DNA of 64,000 nt, taken from positions 62,001-126,000 of the forward strand of contig WEDG01002121.1 in the NCBI GenBank assembly GCA_017591395.1, written 5' to 3'. Position numbers and translations under genes: made by a program. How positions within the stretch are numbered: the first letter of the stretch is position 1; each line of letters starts with the position of its first letter. Below, piece by piece: positions 1 to 11,763 of this stretch. The notes beneath the pieces were generated by a model, which worked only from the letters and a program-made list of their open reading frames with translations, ran no database searches and had not been told where the DNA came from. The stretch comes from Schistocephalus solidus (taxonomy: Eukaryota > Platyhelminthes > Cestoda > Diphyllobothriidea > Diphyllobothriidae).

Positions 1-815
1 CACCGTTCGTTCCAAATAAAATGATGTAAGGGCACCCGGCACTACGTTTTTGTTGTGTGATGGGCGCATTTTTCTATCACTTTCTGGGAACGATCACCTT
101 ATTGTTGCCATGTTTGAGTGTTTGCTGAATGTAGCGAAAACTCTACTCGCCGCTCAACGTTCTCCTTATGATATAAGTGACGTCGTTTGGATGACTATTG
201 TCCATTGCATCGACATTTTCATGGGAAAACCTAGTAGGTGATTCAAGCAGAGTGCCGAAGTTTCAGAACAGAGGTCAGGGAACCGTGCAAGTCACAATAT
301 CATAATATGTACGATTGAAGGATGGAAGAAAACTGTGGAAGATATTTGCACATTGAATTTTACCACGACCACTAAAAATTGACTTTCTCATTTTTGTCGC
401 AAACTGGTCGCAGATGTCTCAGGTCATTAAAAAAAATATTTTATTTTTCACAATTGAACGATTATCTCGAAAATACCGCTACGGTGGTAGACATACTTGC
501 ATGAAATTAGGACAGATAACTGGGCGCTTACATGGTCCCAGATAGAATTTAAATTACCTATTTGGAGGTTATACTTTGAATTTCACGTTTTTATTGTGCA
601 AGCAAGATTCATAGGCAAATCAATATTAAGGTAAGACTGAGAAAAATAATCTTATTAAGACCGTTTAAATTGAAGCAAGCGATTCAGAATTTGAGGAATG
701 CCCATTTTAATAGTTATTTTGTTCCCAAATATTCGTTTGCTGACTAAAGCCTTTTTGAAATTTTTCACAGAAGAGAAAGAACTGATTTCGATAACTAACG
801 GCTGTTTTTAACTTT
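1..815. other. No recognisable feature
   Basis: AT-rich sequence. Only short open frames (63 codons at most) and no protein family, RNA gene or repeat that I recognise. Confidence 0.6.
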
Positions 816-817
816 CA

Positions 818-1080
818 TTGATGAACGCTCAGTGAGCGCTAACGTAAGTCACTCGTACCGTTCTGCCTTGAGTCTCACTCTCAAGGCCCATCAGTAGCCG
901 CACAGGGGCTATTAGATGTCGAAAAGCTGAACAATACCCAATGGTTATAGCGCTTGACTGCTGATCAACAGGTTGCGGGTGTGACACTCAGGTTGTGCAC
1001 CGCATAGGGTTGGGTATGAGTGGCTGATGACTGCTAGTGAGCCAGAAATGACCACTTATTTTTGATTGTCTTTGTCGGTC
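818..1080 (+). repeat. Hammerhead-bearing SINE/retrozyme-like element, copy 1
   Basis: Belongs to a family with at least seven copies in this window (near 0.8, 13.8, 17.1, 54.9, 58.0, 60.6 and 61.8 kb). The second half (about 940-1080) carries the pol III-like head, the GGGTTGG-TATGA(C/G)TGG linker and the hammerhead core on the plus strand, ending in a TGTCTTTGTCGG tail. The first half (about 818-925) is the body module, recognisable by AACGCTCA...CACTCGT...CTTGAGTCTCAC...CAGTAGCCGCACAGGGGCTA, but it lies inverted relative to the head when compared with the copy at 17.1-17.5 kb. Old and diverged. The exact ends are uncertain because no target-site duplication is obvious. Confidence 0.65.
1018..1066 (+). 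ncRNA. Degenerate hammerhead ribozyme relic (copy 1)
   Basis: CTGATGA is intact at 1024-1030 and GAAA follows after a 14-nt stem II region, as in the family. Stem II is eroded to about two pairs, the U16.1 position has changed (stem III no longer closes) and the 3' strand of stem I is lost. Probably not catalytic. Confidence 0.55.
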
Positions 1081-1149
1081 TTGAACATCTGTTTACACTA
1101 CTATTTTCGTATGGCATAGAGTAAGAAGTAGCTTTGCCTCACAGAAAAA

Positions 1150-1500
1150 AAATTGGTGTTGATGGTAAGGATGGTGATGATGATGGAAATCGTGATGATG
1201 ATGGTGATGAGAATGATGATGATTGTGATCGTGGAGTTGGATGTGTGGATGGGGTGGTGGCGGAGGAAGAGAATGAGGTGGAGGACGAGGTCGTTGATGA
1301 AAAAGAAGAAAATTTAATGATGATGATGCAGATGATGGTGATGATGATGATTTTAAAGGTGGATTTGGGAGTTGGGTGGAGGTAAAGGAAGAGAACGAGG
1401 TGTTGGACGAGGCGGTTGAGGTTAAACAAGAAATGGTGATGATGAAGATGATGATAATGATGATTTGAAAAGAGATGGGGTTGGAGGACGAGGAGGAAGA
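1150..1500. repeat. GAT/GAA-rich low-complexity tract
   Basis: The plus strand is dominated by GATGAT, GGTGATGAT, GAGGA and GAAGA runs, so it is strongly purine-rich on one strand, with imperfect triplet repeats at about 1155-1225, 1310-1355 and 1436-1470. Long frames on both strands here (83 codons plus, 165 codons minus) translate into Asp/Glu/Met runs or Ser/His/Ile runs and are explained by the repeat. I do not call a gene. Confidence 0.7.
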
Positions 1501-4500
1501 GGAAATTGTAGCGGTTTGCGCTCGGTCTCACCACGAAAAATGTTCTATGACGAAATAAATGTTTGTGGTCAGGAGAGGCGCCTTTGTAAAATAGTTCCTC
1601 AGTCAAAGTTACATCTAGCCCGTAGCATTCAAACATAGGCTTAATACAAGTCCATCCACAAAAATGCTTATCCCTTTATCTTTCCCGAGATAGGAGATTA
1701 CATTTTAAAGCGTATAAAACACCGCCTGCATATCCATCCACGACAAAGATACCGCAAAAATTCCATTCTCTTGCTTATTTCCATAATTGATCCAGAACGC
1801 TCCCATGATCCTGCGGGCCTTTCTGTTTTTCATCTGTTACTGGTTATCATCTGAATTAGGCCAACGACCTGAGAGATTCTTAGAGAAGCTTAGACCTCGT
1901 TAAACAGATTAGATACCGAGATTGACCTAGTTTAAACTAGAATAAAACCGAAATCATGATCAGGTGACCATAAGGCGAATCCGCGGTCATGTGACCCGTT
2001 TTATCGAACGACTGACAACGCCCTGATTGCTTGTCATGACTTCCACTTTCTAATCAGATCGAGCATCAGTCTTGATCGGCATCTTACTCATAGCGTATAA
2101 TGTTGAAAAATAAGATCCAAATGTTCTGTACTATTATCATTGCTTTCTGTGCTTGTTTAGATTGATTATCTTTCATATAGGGCGTGAAATACTGAATTTA
2201 TATACTGGTTTGGCAATCAATGACGTGCGGTTAGTTAGCTTAGGCGGACTACTCCTTTGGCTGAAATGAGAGATATCAGATTTATGTATTTTTCTTTCTC
2301 TACTCTATTTGACTTTTGCTGATAACCTAAAGTCATATGAAATATTTCGTTATTTCTACGCGCCAAATTTGATCATCTGCTGTTGACAATTTGATTATTA
2401 CCTTCGTAAAAAATGTGTTTTGTTTTTTCGGAAAAATTCTGCCTGGGCAATAAATCTCGTTGTCGTAGTTTATTGGACAAATTTTACTTTTTAATTTCTA
2501 TAATAGTTTGCACCCTCGAAAACGGAAATTTTCACAGTTGGAATTTATTTGACACCAGTTTAGCACTTTGCGAGCACGTATTGCTTGAAATCTGTCTCCA
2601 CCTATTCATGTTTTCCTGTCTATGCCTAACACCCACACCTCCTCCTGGCTGTTTTAAAAAGGTTTCGAACTATGGGAATTTTTAAGATTGTAAAAGGTCC
2701 GTTCATAAATCATCGTATCAGTATCGTAGATTTAGCACTTGTTTTACCTTTCCTGCAGCATATTATGAACCCTGGATGAACTTTTATTGATAGCCTATAT
2801 AAATATTTGCATTTTTCTTTCATTTAAAATATATGGTGTCTATGTTTCCTACTCAGAATGCAAGTTGGACATCTGGTCAAGTGAAGATTTATCCAGATAT
2901 TGAAAACGTTTTAATAAACCAAAGCTATCCCCTGCTCAAAATTAAAATCTTGAGAAACCTTATTTGTTACCAGATGAGTACAAGAAACTTTATTCCTGTG
3001 CGTTTTTCGTACAGAATAATTTTATAACGCTTTAAAAAAGAAATTTCCAATTTCTTCCCAGAACTTGCACATACATAATGAACTGTATGCCTATACAAAG
3101 ACTTTTTGGTCAAAGAATATTTGAAAAAATAAATTTGTGCTTTTTATGGTATTTATTCGATTAACTGTTTGTTTGATTTTCTTGCAAAAGCGTGTGATTG
3201 CTCCGTTAGCGAATAATAGGAAAAGCATTTAGCTGATGTGTAAAATACAGGAGGTGGTCTCTGTCGGAAGACATACTTTTTTCTTCATCGTAATCGCAGG
3301 AAGGAGCGGGCTTTTGAATTGAGCTGCCATTTTGCTCCCCTCCATTCGCACGTAAATTTGTTTATATGCAAATAGATTGGCCTATTTTCCAATTATATAC
3401 TAATTATTAACCCTGGCTGTGTATTCGAACTACAAGAATGAGGTCATCAGCCCACGATGCTTGCACGGTTTTGAAGGAAGTCTACGTTTTGCCAGTTATT
3501 CAAGGACGATTCTTCATAAAGTGGATAGTTGCAGTCCTTGGTCATTCTTTAGAGATCTTCCGGTGTTATATGTTAAGTGTGCCCAATCTTATTAATGGCG
3601 AAGGGAGGACTTATTTTTGCTGATGATATTGGAATCAAATTTCAATTTAAAGCGCACCTCTCTCTTTCTGTCATGGTGCGATGAAGAGGAACATGGAACA
3701 GGAACCGAACGCAGACTAGGTGACTTTGCGCGTAATTCCAGTTGGAGTTGCGTTTATTGGTAAGGGTCAGTTTAAGATAATGGTTACGATTAAGCGTAAG
3801 GATAAGATTTGGGTAGGTGCCAGGACATGGAAATATTTACTTTTCGTGGGTTATGGCGCAAGGCAACCTGTGTCCAGCTCGTATTACTGTGTTTTTTTCG
3901 GGAGATAGAGGGCGGGGCGGGGAATGTAAGCAATTCTGACCAAACATTTGATTATTATGGACTCTCTCTTTTGTTGCTGACGCTCATGCAAGGTTGCTCG
4001 TAGTTCATGCAGGGAATGCAAATTGCATGTGCATTTTATACTCGGTAGTGACTCATTCGCGTGTTGTATTTGATGGGAGATGCTATTCTGAGCCTAAAGC
4101 TGGAAATCCTATGAGATTTTGCGAAACTCGGCATGGAACTGTCTGTTGCCTGCCTTTCTTTGGTTATTTTACCAGCGCTTATAAAGTTTAACGTACTGCA
4201 CATGGTTGGAGTTGGGGAGAATTCTTCTCTGGCCGACAGGATGCGTTATGTGATTCACCCTAGCATTTGCGCAGGCTGCCGTATGAAAATACCAATGAAG
4301 GTGAAAAATGGAGCCGAATCCTTTCCACACATGCCAACTTTGAAGGCAACTTGATACATCATCGATGACTGCTCATCTGGGAAGATTGAACCAGTTCCTG
4401 GTCTCAGCCTAACCAACTGCGCACCTCTTGTGGTTACCACGTGCACTCCTCTGATGCGTGTCGCCTCGTTCGCGCCCACGAGTGACTAGAGCGTAATAAT

Positions 4501-5300
4501 GTTCGATGTTCACAATGCTGACTTCATTTGAATGTTTCTAAGTTCGCGTTTAGATTAGGGAAAGAGGATGTCCTGTTAACTTAGTTTAAACTTCTACCCT
4601 GTAGGCATATGAGCAAGAAAAATGAAACCTGAACATGTAACAGAAGCCGACATGCATAAATGGCGTGATCAGTCCACGCGAACATCCTGGCCTCTTCACT
4701 TCTGGTCTCATAAGCAAACAGCGAGGGCGAATATTCTGAGAGTAATTCTGTCGAGCACTTCATGACATTGGGGTAATTCGGCTTAGCAATACAAGCCTTG
4801 TGTCCTTTTGGATGGGTTGATGACAACAAGCAAAAAGAGGAGAAGGCTGTTTGCACTGTGGGCTGGAGATCGTTTTGGTCTGAAAGTTGAGCAACATATG
4901 CAGAAGTCAACAAGGAAAAGTGATCACTATTCACGTCTGTCGGTAGTCAGTCCACTGCCTATGACGCTTATCGGACAATGTGATTCCTCATGCTGGCAGC
5001 CGACCTCAAAGGAGAAGAAGGCCAATAGGTTTATTATGGTGAAGCTTGGAAGATAATTTTAATTTATTTGGGTGGGTTTGGCAAGCTTGGTGATCAACGA
5101 GTGACAAGAAGATTGCATTACTTGAAGCCCGAGGCCTCCCTGTGTGGCCAGCGTCTAGTGAGGCAGTTTTCCTAACTGGTAGGCCTAGAAGTCGGTTGAG
5201 ATGGAGCGTCTGTACTGGAAGACTTGACCTCAGGACAGGAGATTCCGCTGCTGATCCTGGACCTTTCAGCCCAGCGATTGGACATAATTTGGTGGGAATT
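1501..5300. other. No recognisable gene
   Basis: Intergenic or intronic-looking sequence. Open frames of 60-117 codons occur on both strands, overlap each other and show no known domain, signal peptide or biased codon pattern. Poly-A/T-rich stretches are common (for example 3010-3150). I see no repeat family except weak short motifs. Confidence 0.55.
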
Positions 5301-5317
5301 GTCTACATGTCTCCTTG

Positions 5318-5450
5318 ACAGGACATGGGAATAGGATGGTTCTGCTACGTAGGAAGTTAAACTTGCACTAAATTCCCGGACGGGTAGATATTCCCATGTC
5401 CTAACCCTAGTCTTAAAACTAATCGTAACCTTAACTTTAACTAACTTCCA
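5318..5450. repeat. Inverted-repeat element with degenerate TAACCC-like tract
   Basis: A perfect 14-bp inverted repeat (5320-5333 and 5389-5402, AGGACATGGGAATA and its complement) encloses 55 bp. It is followed by a degenerate CTAACCCTA / CTAATC / TAACCTTAA tract to about 5445. A related stretch, TCCCATG...TCCTAACCCTAA...ACTAATC...TACCT, occurs at 62288-62345 in the same orientation, which suggests a dispersed element rather than chance. Possibly a small non-autonomous transposon. No coding capacity. Confidence 0.45.
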
Positions 5451-6640
5451 AATCTACATGCAATTTTCCTCGAATTTAGCGCAAATGCACACATATTTCG
5501 GGCGGTTTATTTTCTCATGCCCGATCAAAAAGGGCATATCTGCCATCCCGAACCATCACTCTCCTACTCACCAACGCAGACAAACACATTTAATTAAAGT
5601 TTCCAGGTTTGTGAAGGGGAGAGTTTCGGGGTGATAATCTAAGAAACTGAAGTTGCTCACAAGCACAGATTTGTGTTGATGCTATCGTTTTCAAGTGCTT
5701 GGTCCGTTCTCGATCCCAAAATTCATCCAAATGTTTTAGGACTGGCTGATCTAGTCAGCACTGGATTGAGAGATTTTGTCTTCATTCGCTGTCTTGTTGT
5801 TAAGGCCTGCAAGTGTTGGTGAAAAGACCGAGAGAGCGAAATAGAAAAAAATTGATTAGTCCAAGGTTTTGTTCGACCAGTTACTAAAAATATTGATCGA
5901 TTTTTGGCAGTAAACACTTTAGAAATAGAGAACAAAATGAGTTCTTCGAAATTTTAGTACCACGATAAATATGTGCCGAGTAGCAACTTTTGGTCCGGCG
6001 AGGAACTTCATCATTTCAAATTACAGTTTTATTAAGAAGTGCTTAGGGGATTGCTATCTTGCAGGTGAGTGAATCCCTAAGCTTGTTAAGTACACAGGCA
6101 TACATTTACCTAAAGGTTTCTAGAAAATTCTCTGCGAATGGTTCCTTTGCAGGGAATTTAGTTCTGGGAGCCTTTAAACATCCGGTATCAAAACTTACTC
6201 CTGCATCGAGCATATAGGTTAAAGTGATTTTTGGTGAGAGCCATATACTCATACGCTTCTTTGCATAAATATACCTAGTAGTTTTATGCTCTAATGTTAC
6301 TTTCTCGGAATTTGATACGTCCAGATGCGAAATACTCTGGTGTTTTAGGAATTTTTAGTAACATTTTCTACGTTTGTATTGTGAGCCAGAGTCGAATTCT
6401 TCCTGCTATTGTCGATAACGTCATTGGTAGTTTAGATAAAACAATTTGGTCCTCTCATATAGTTGCCAGAAAAGGAGTTAGACTGCTCACGAGTGGAAAC
6501 AATATGCGATGCTCGAGACAATTAACTTAAGAGAAAGTCTTTGCAAAATCCTGATCAACGATTCAGAATCTTGGTGACTAAAAGATCTGGAAACTTGTAG
6601 GTGACCTAGATTCCGCTAAGAGGACTGTTTATGGGTCTTT
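5451..6640. other. No recognisable feature
   Basis: AT-rich, with short overlapping open frames only. Nothing recognised on either strand. Confidence 0.5.
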
Positions 6641-7740
6641 CAAAATTGGCGCACAATATTTAGATGACACGGAGTTTCCACTCTAGGCACTTCCCAATAC
6701 TGGTACGGATGTGTCTAGCGTTAATGTTGTCGAGAGCACCATGATGGGAAATTTAAACATTGAATTTGAATGCTACGTATCTTGAGAAATTCCTTCTCGC
6801 TCGCAATGGGACCAAGACACAATATCCAACGCGCATCTACACAAGTCGTAATTCACAATAAGTTTTCAGGCGGTGACCACACAAGTTGAAAGTATAAATT
6901 CGCGCTTTTTAGAGTGGCAAGTGCTTCTGGGCCGAGAATAACTTAAGATTGACGAACCAACTATAGACGCTATCTAATCAGAACTTGACACCCTCAAAAT
7001 GTGGTTTCGATGGGGATTTCGATAACTGGATTGGAATTAGGTTGAAAAAGAATGAAAAATAAAGAGTTATGTGCAAATCATAGCAAACCTTTGCAAGTTG
7101 TTGAAAGCTGGATGTCGTGCAAGTCTCCTAGCACCCTATGCAATTCTGGGTTTTGTCAGGGAGAGCAATGAACAGAAGCCGGGCGGATCCATCAGCAATC
7201 GTAAGGAAAGCCAAAAGACCGGACTCTCAAAGAAAAGATGGATTATGTAACGTAAGACACACAGTAGAGAACTTGCTTCGGCTTCAGCGGACGGAAGAAA
7301 GAAGAGAAAAATGCGTTAACCTTGTAAATGCTGTCGAATCAACGGTCTCGGTATGAATTAACTCAACAATTAGCAATTATACGTTCAGCCTTGTCTTTTA
7401 ATTTGCCCGGTTTCATCGACTGAGCAAAATGCCTTTGTACCACATTCAACCAACCCAGCATAGTATTGCAATACCCACTGAAATATAAGTGCAATTTGAC
7501 GGGAATGCAATTCAAATACTGGATTATGTACTATACTGACAGCACAGATACTAACTGAAAACCAGCTTCATATTCTGCTCATTTTTCACGTGGAATGCTT
7601 AAACAGATAGCAGGGACAATAAAAGAAGTTTTGTAAGAAGATATAGGCTAGGGCGTTAGTACATCAGAGAAACTCGGCGAACTTAAGGGCATAAGTGAGC
7701 CTTTGGTTTGGGGGTTTTCATGTAGAAGGGGGCTCAAATG
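6640..7740 (+). repeat. Local duplication set 1, most diverged copy
   Basis: Patchy similarity to 7955-8812. Shared landmarks include CAGGCGGT..CC near 6870 and 8169, GAACTTGACAC near 6982 and 8372, GGATGTCGTGC versus GGATGTCACAA near 7110 and 8493, TTGTCAGGGA near 7154 and 8530, and the GGCATAAG.G motif near 7690, 8770 and 9210. Much more diverged than the other two copies. Confidence 0.5.
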
Positions 7741-7954
7741 ATACGCCAATCGGTTTGGGTAGATCCAACCCCTTTTGTTCCTAACAAGGAAGAGAGATGA
7801 CTGATGTCATGACGTGTCATTCACCGATTAGAAGCGTGCTGCTGAGGGATTTAATGCAATCACAGCGTCTCACATCCATGTTTAAATTCCTGAGGGCGGT
7901 TCTGTGACGACAAAAATGAATGACATTAATAAGGAGGCAAATTTGAGATAAATC

Positions 7955-8812
7955 ACCTGTTGCATGTGATTGGCTGCTTAAATACATAATAATTTACCAG
8001 ATTAACAGCACAGCTTCTAGCTAAAAGTTCCTGGCACGCGTGTTTCGTCAATCACATGACATGGCTGCAGAAATTACGTTCTGTACCAAACAACTACTTT
8101 AGTAGTATACATTTTTTATTATATTGTCCAACCATGTTGCACACAAGTTACGCATATAGTTGGATTTCAGGCGGTTTCCGAAAGCAAGTTTTTCGACCAC
8201 ATGACAGGATAGTATAATCGCACAATTCTAAAAAGAGGAAAAACGAATCTAAGCAGAAGTAAAATTGAGGCAAAAGCATCAGCTACGGTTGCTGTCGAAG
8301 CTCAAAAGTGAGATTTTGAGGAGAGCGCAATTTAAGACAAAAGAATCCCTTATATATGTTGTCCAAGTCGAACTTGACACATTTAAATAGGGTTTGGATG
8401 AGGATTTTAAGAAGTGCGTCGTTAATTGGCAGTGGAATAAGAAACTTAGCAAGAATATGAGAATCATGGAAAAGCTTTTGCAGGTCATCGAACGTTGGAT
8501 GTCACAAAACAATTGCGTACTTTCAAGTCTTGTCAGGGATTACCGTGATTTTAAAGCCTCGTGAATTGTCGGCGATCGATCGGACAGCCAATAAACCGGA
8601 ATTTCACGGAACTTGCGTAAATGAGGTTCAATACCGACAACAGGACACTAGCTAAAAGTCATCCAGATACTTTTTCCTGATACTATGAAGGGTGTTTAAA
8701 CAGATAGCTTTGATCAGGAAGAATATATTGAAAAGCATAGCTTCACAGAGAAATTCTGTTAAATTTAGGGCATAAGGGTGATCTTCGGTTTGAAGTTGTC
8801 ATCTAGAAAGCA
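7955..8812 (+). repeat. Local duplication set 1, middle copy
   Basis: Positions 7958-8326 match 8812-9182 closely over about 370 bp, including long identical stretches such as the one around ACAGCACAGCTTCTAGCT and the CGTGTTTCGTCAATCACATG segment. The interval 8262-8575 reads nearly open on the plus strand in one frame, with one internal stop: a Lys-rich peptide containing KLRQKHQLRLLSKLKSEILR, ELDTFK and LLQVIERWMSQ. That frame is partly echoed in the older copy (ELDTLK near 6982). I do not recognise the peptide, and a decayed transposon protein is possible. Confidence 0.6.
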
Positions 8813-9255
8813 CCTGCTGCAGGTGATCGGCTGCTAAAATAACTAATAATTTACCAGATTAACAGCACAGCTTCTAGCTCAAAGTTCCTCGCACGCGTGT
8901 TTCGTCAATCACATGACATGGCTGCAGGAAACACGTTCGGTACCAAACAACAACTTAAGTAGTATGCATTTTATATTATATTGTCCAACCGTGTTCCACA
9001 CAAGTCACGCATCCAATTGGATTTCAGGTAGTTTCCGAAAGCAAGTTTTTTGACCACACGACCTGATAGTATAATTTCGCAATTCTACAAAGGGAAAAAA
9101 TGAATCGTAGCAGAAGTCAAATTGAGGCAAAAGCATCAGCTACGGGTGCTTTTGAGGCTCAAAGTGCGATTTTGTGGAGAGCTTCACAGAGAAATTATGT
9201 TAACTTAAGGGCATAAGGGTGATCTTCGGTTTGAAGTTGTCATCAAGAAGGCTTC
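8812..9255 (+). repeat. Local duplication set 1, third copy (5' part and 3' end only)
   Basis: About 370 bp match 7958-8326. At about 9183 the sequence jumps to the segment (TTCACAGAGAAATT.TGTTAA...GGTGATCTTCGGTTTGAAG) that ends the previous copy at 8742-8812. The third copy therefore lacks an internal part of about 415 bp that is present in the middle copy. Confidence 0.65.
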
Positions 9256-10160
9256 CAAAATTATATGCCACATAACTTTACCTACTGTAAGAAAGAACAA
9301 ACCCATGGAAGGATTTTGAGGAAAAAATATGACTGGCCTCGTGGTGTGTCATTCACCCATCAGACGTCGGCAAGCAATGTATTTCACCTGCTCAAACATT
9401 TTTCTCTATAACCCATGCTTGAAACTCTCAGACCATTCTTGTAGTGTAGACAACGGTCAAATCTGCTAAGAACCAAGGTGTACAAGAAAAAAAACTAATG
9501 CTTAGTGGGGATTTAATAGTCTAAACTACAAACCACAAAAGGACGGTAAAAATGACAGAGGATTGTTGGAATGCAGACTCACGAAAACGTAGCTTTCTTA
9601 GATAGCAAATGTTGTCGAGGATTGGAATGAGCTCTGAACTAGATCCAGCATGCTATGCATCAAAGACGATGAGCAGAGGCAGAAATTCAATCGAGATAGC
9701 GTCTTGTGGAATGTAATCGAGAAATGAAGATCGATGCACGAATCCGCATGGCAATGGCACTGGTCACTGTCACTTAGTTTTCGCACTCAAAATTTGGTAG
9801 GCAGGTTTAATTCTCAACCGTAATCTGCCAACCTTTCTGTTGAAAGGAAAACCCTTCCGAAGGTGAACAGTTGCATTGAAAATCTTGCCAATATCCAGTG
9901 ATCCACTTGTAGCCTCTGTACAGTAACTATACCTTTTAGTTGAAAAAACAACATTTAATCTTATTTCCTTGGAAGGGAGGTCTCCCTTTATTAGTCCATG
10001 GCTAAATGTTGTTCAGCATCGAAATGGTGAAGTCTTGCGCGTCAAATGAAAGGCATCAGACGGAGGTCGCCTCTTGAATAAACCAGACTGGCTTTGTCTG
10101 GAGAACCCTTTATCCGAAAATTGTTCAGTCGTTGGCTGTTGCATCATTTTTTTACCTTAC
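9256..10160. other. No recognisable feature
   Basis: Short open frames only (62 codons, minus strand, at 9598-9786). No family or repeat identified. Confidence 0.5.
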
Positions 10161-11155
10161 TTCTGTTATCTTGCAACAATCTAGTCATGACAATTGCTCG
10201 AGCGGGCTGAAATTAATCTCTAAGGGCCTGTTCGAAAAGATTTTGCCCCCAATATGAAGGAGCTGTTGAATCCAGACAGCTCATAATGTTCTCTTCAGGT
10301 CTTAAACTAAAAGAATTGCCTGAAAACTGTCAGTGACAGAATGAAATCCCGTGGTTAGTACACGAACAGCACGCAACGCGCTGAGGACAATGTTGTACTT
10401 CTATCAGTGCTCAGAGGTCTGCATCTCTTGCTGAATCCGATGCAATGAAAGCTTTTGGTTAGAGCACCAGAAAGCACAGTTTCAACACTGAGAAAAGGAA
10501 ACAGTATGCGGTCAAGTCGCGAATATTCGTTTCGCAGCCAGTGTCCATTCCAGCAACGATCTTTCTCGTTCTATCTGTATCCGTGCAAAATGCAGGACAG
10601 TTCGCCTGCTCCCATGGATCCCCTTGAAACTCGGTTTAATTGTTACTATGCTCACTCGTCGCGGTAGAAATTATATCTCTGTGTTTTGACTTCGTCGTGC
10701 ACAGATTAGTCTGTGAGGGCATTTATTTCCTGGAATTTCGAATTTTGTTGCACAATTTTTATCAATGGGGGTTGAATTTAAAAATATGTAGATAAATATT
10801 ATTTATCTGATGTGAGGACGTGAATAAATTTTAAGACGAATACATCCTTTCACCTGTGAAAATGTTTTCGTTGCCGATATACTCGCTAAAATATGCCGTG
10901 GGTACAGTCTGTCGGAATACTATTAAAAGCCGACTGTTATGCCCGACATAGTGCATGCGCACTTGAGTCACACTTTCGGGCAAGCAACCATGCAGTTTTA
11001 GGTGACAAGTGCACTACTGCTTCAAGAAAAATCTAAAAAAACCCATTGACCTAATTTTTCCATAGCAGATCCACACTGCTTTCCAGAGACAACGATGAAG
11101 CATTTAGATGGAAATTCCAGTGGTAAAGGTCATTTTTCCTATTAGGTAAAAGTCC
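10160..11155 (+). repeat. Local duplication set 2, left copy
   Basis: Matches 11764-12855 over roughly 1 kb at moderate identity with indels. Landmarks include GGGCCTGTTC / AGGCCTGTTC (10224, 11827), ATGTTCTCTTCAGGTC / ATGTTCTGTTCAGGTC, TATCAGTGCTCAGAGGT / CATCAGTGCTCAGAGGT, GTTAGAGCACCAG / GTTGAGAGCACGGG and CTGCTTTCCAGAGA near 11070 and 12744. The offset grows from about 1604 to 1672 bp. No coding sequence recognised in either copy. Confidence 0.65.
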
Positions 11156-11196
11156 TTATTGGGTTCGTTTCTCTTACGGATTATGCCTGCAGTTTT

Positions 11197-11228
11197 GAGA
11201 GAGCGAGAGAGAGAGAGAGGGAGAGACA
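11197..11228. repeat. GA microsatellite
   Basis: A nearly pure (GA)n tract interrupted once by GC and once by GG. A shorter GA run lies at 57855-57867. Confidence 0.85.
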
Positions 11229-11763
11229 GGCATACGCTTTATTTCAGAATTTTCAGCAAAAAGGCCTTCATTCACAGTGGATAAAAATGGGTATGCAAAA
11301 GAGATAACACTGGAATAAAGACGATACATAATGGCCGAAAGCTGCAACTGTCGGCATCCTGAATGATCATCCGTGAATGAGATGCAAACTTTTGCCCCGG
11401 GCCGTCATCCCTCATAATGATGTTGGCGTTGTGTGCAAATGACCTCTTTTTGTAATTCGGATAAACAAAGTGTGGTAAAATGCAGTGCACAATAAGGAAA
11501 GGGTTTGAAATTAGTGTCGGCGCAGGCGAGGAAGTCAATTGCATAATTAAAAATCACAGTTGGGTGCCTGTCAGACAATTGCCGGGGATTGGGGGCTTAT
11601 GGTAGGCTTTACATCGGTTGGATATGCGGAGCAGATAAACTGAAATTCGACAGAAATAGTGATGACGAGAGAGTTGGCTAAATTCAAATGTTGCATTTAA
11701 CCGATTTGGGTGGGGCGAAGGTTTGGTTGCTGCCTGAGCTTTCACACCATTTTGTAGCTTACA

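Noticed and set aside
1139..1636. 165-codon minus-strand frame, the longest in the window
   Set aside because: Most of it is the complement of the GAT-rich repeat and translates to Ser/His/Ile runs. Absence of stops is explained by composition.
3617..3665. CTGATGA at 3620 as hammerhead
   Set aside because: No stem II followed by GAAA at a suitable distance. The same holds for CTGATGA near 14794.
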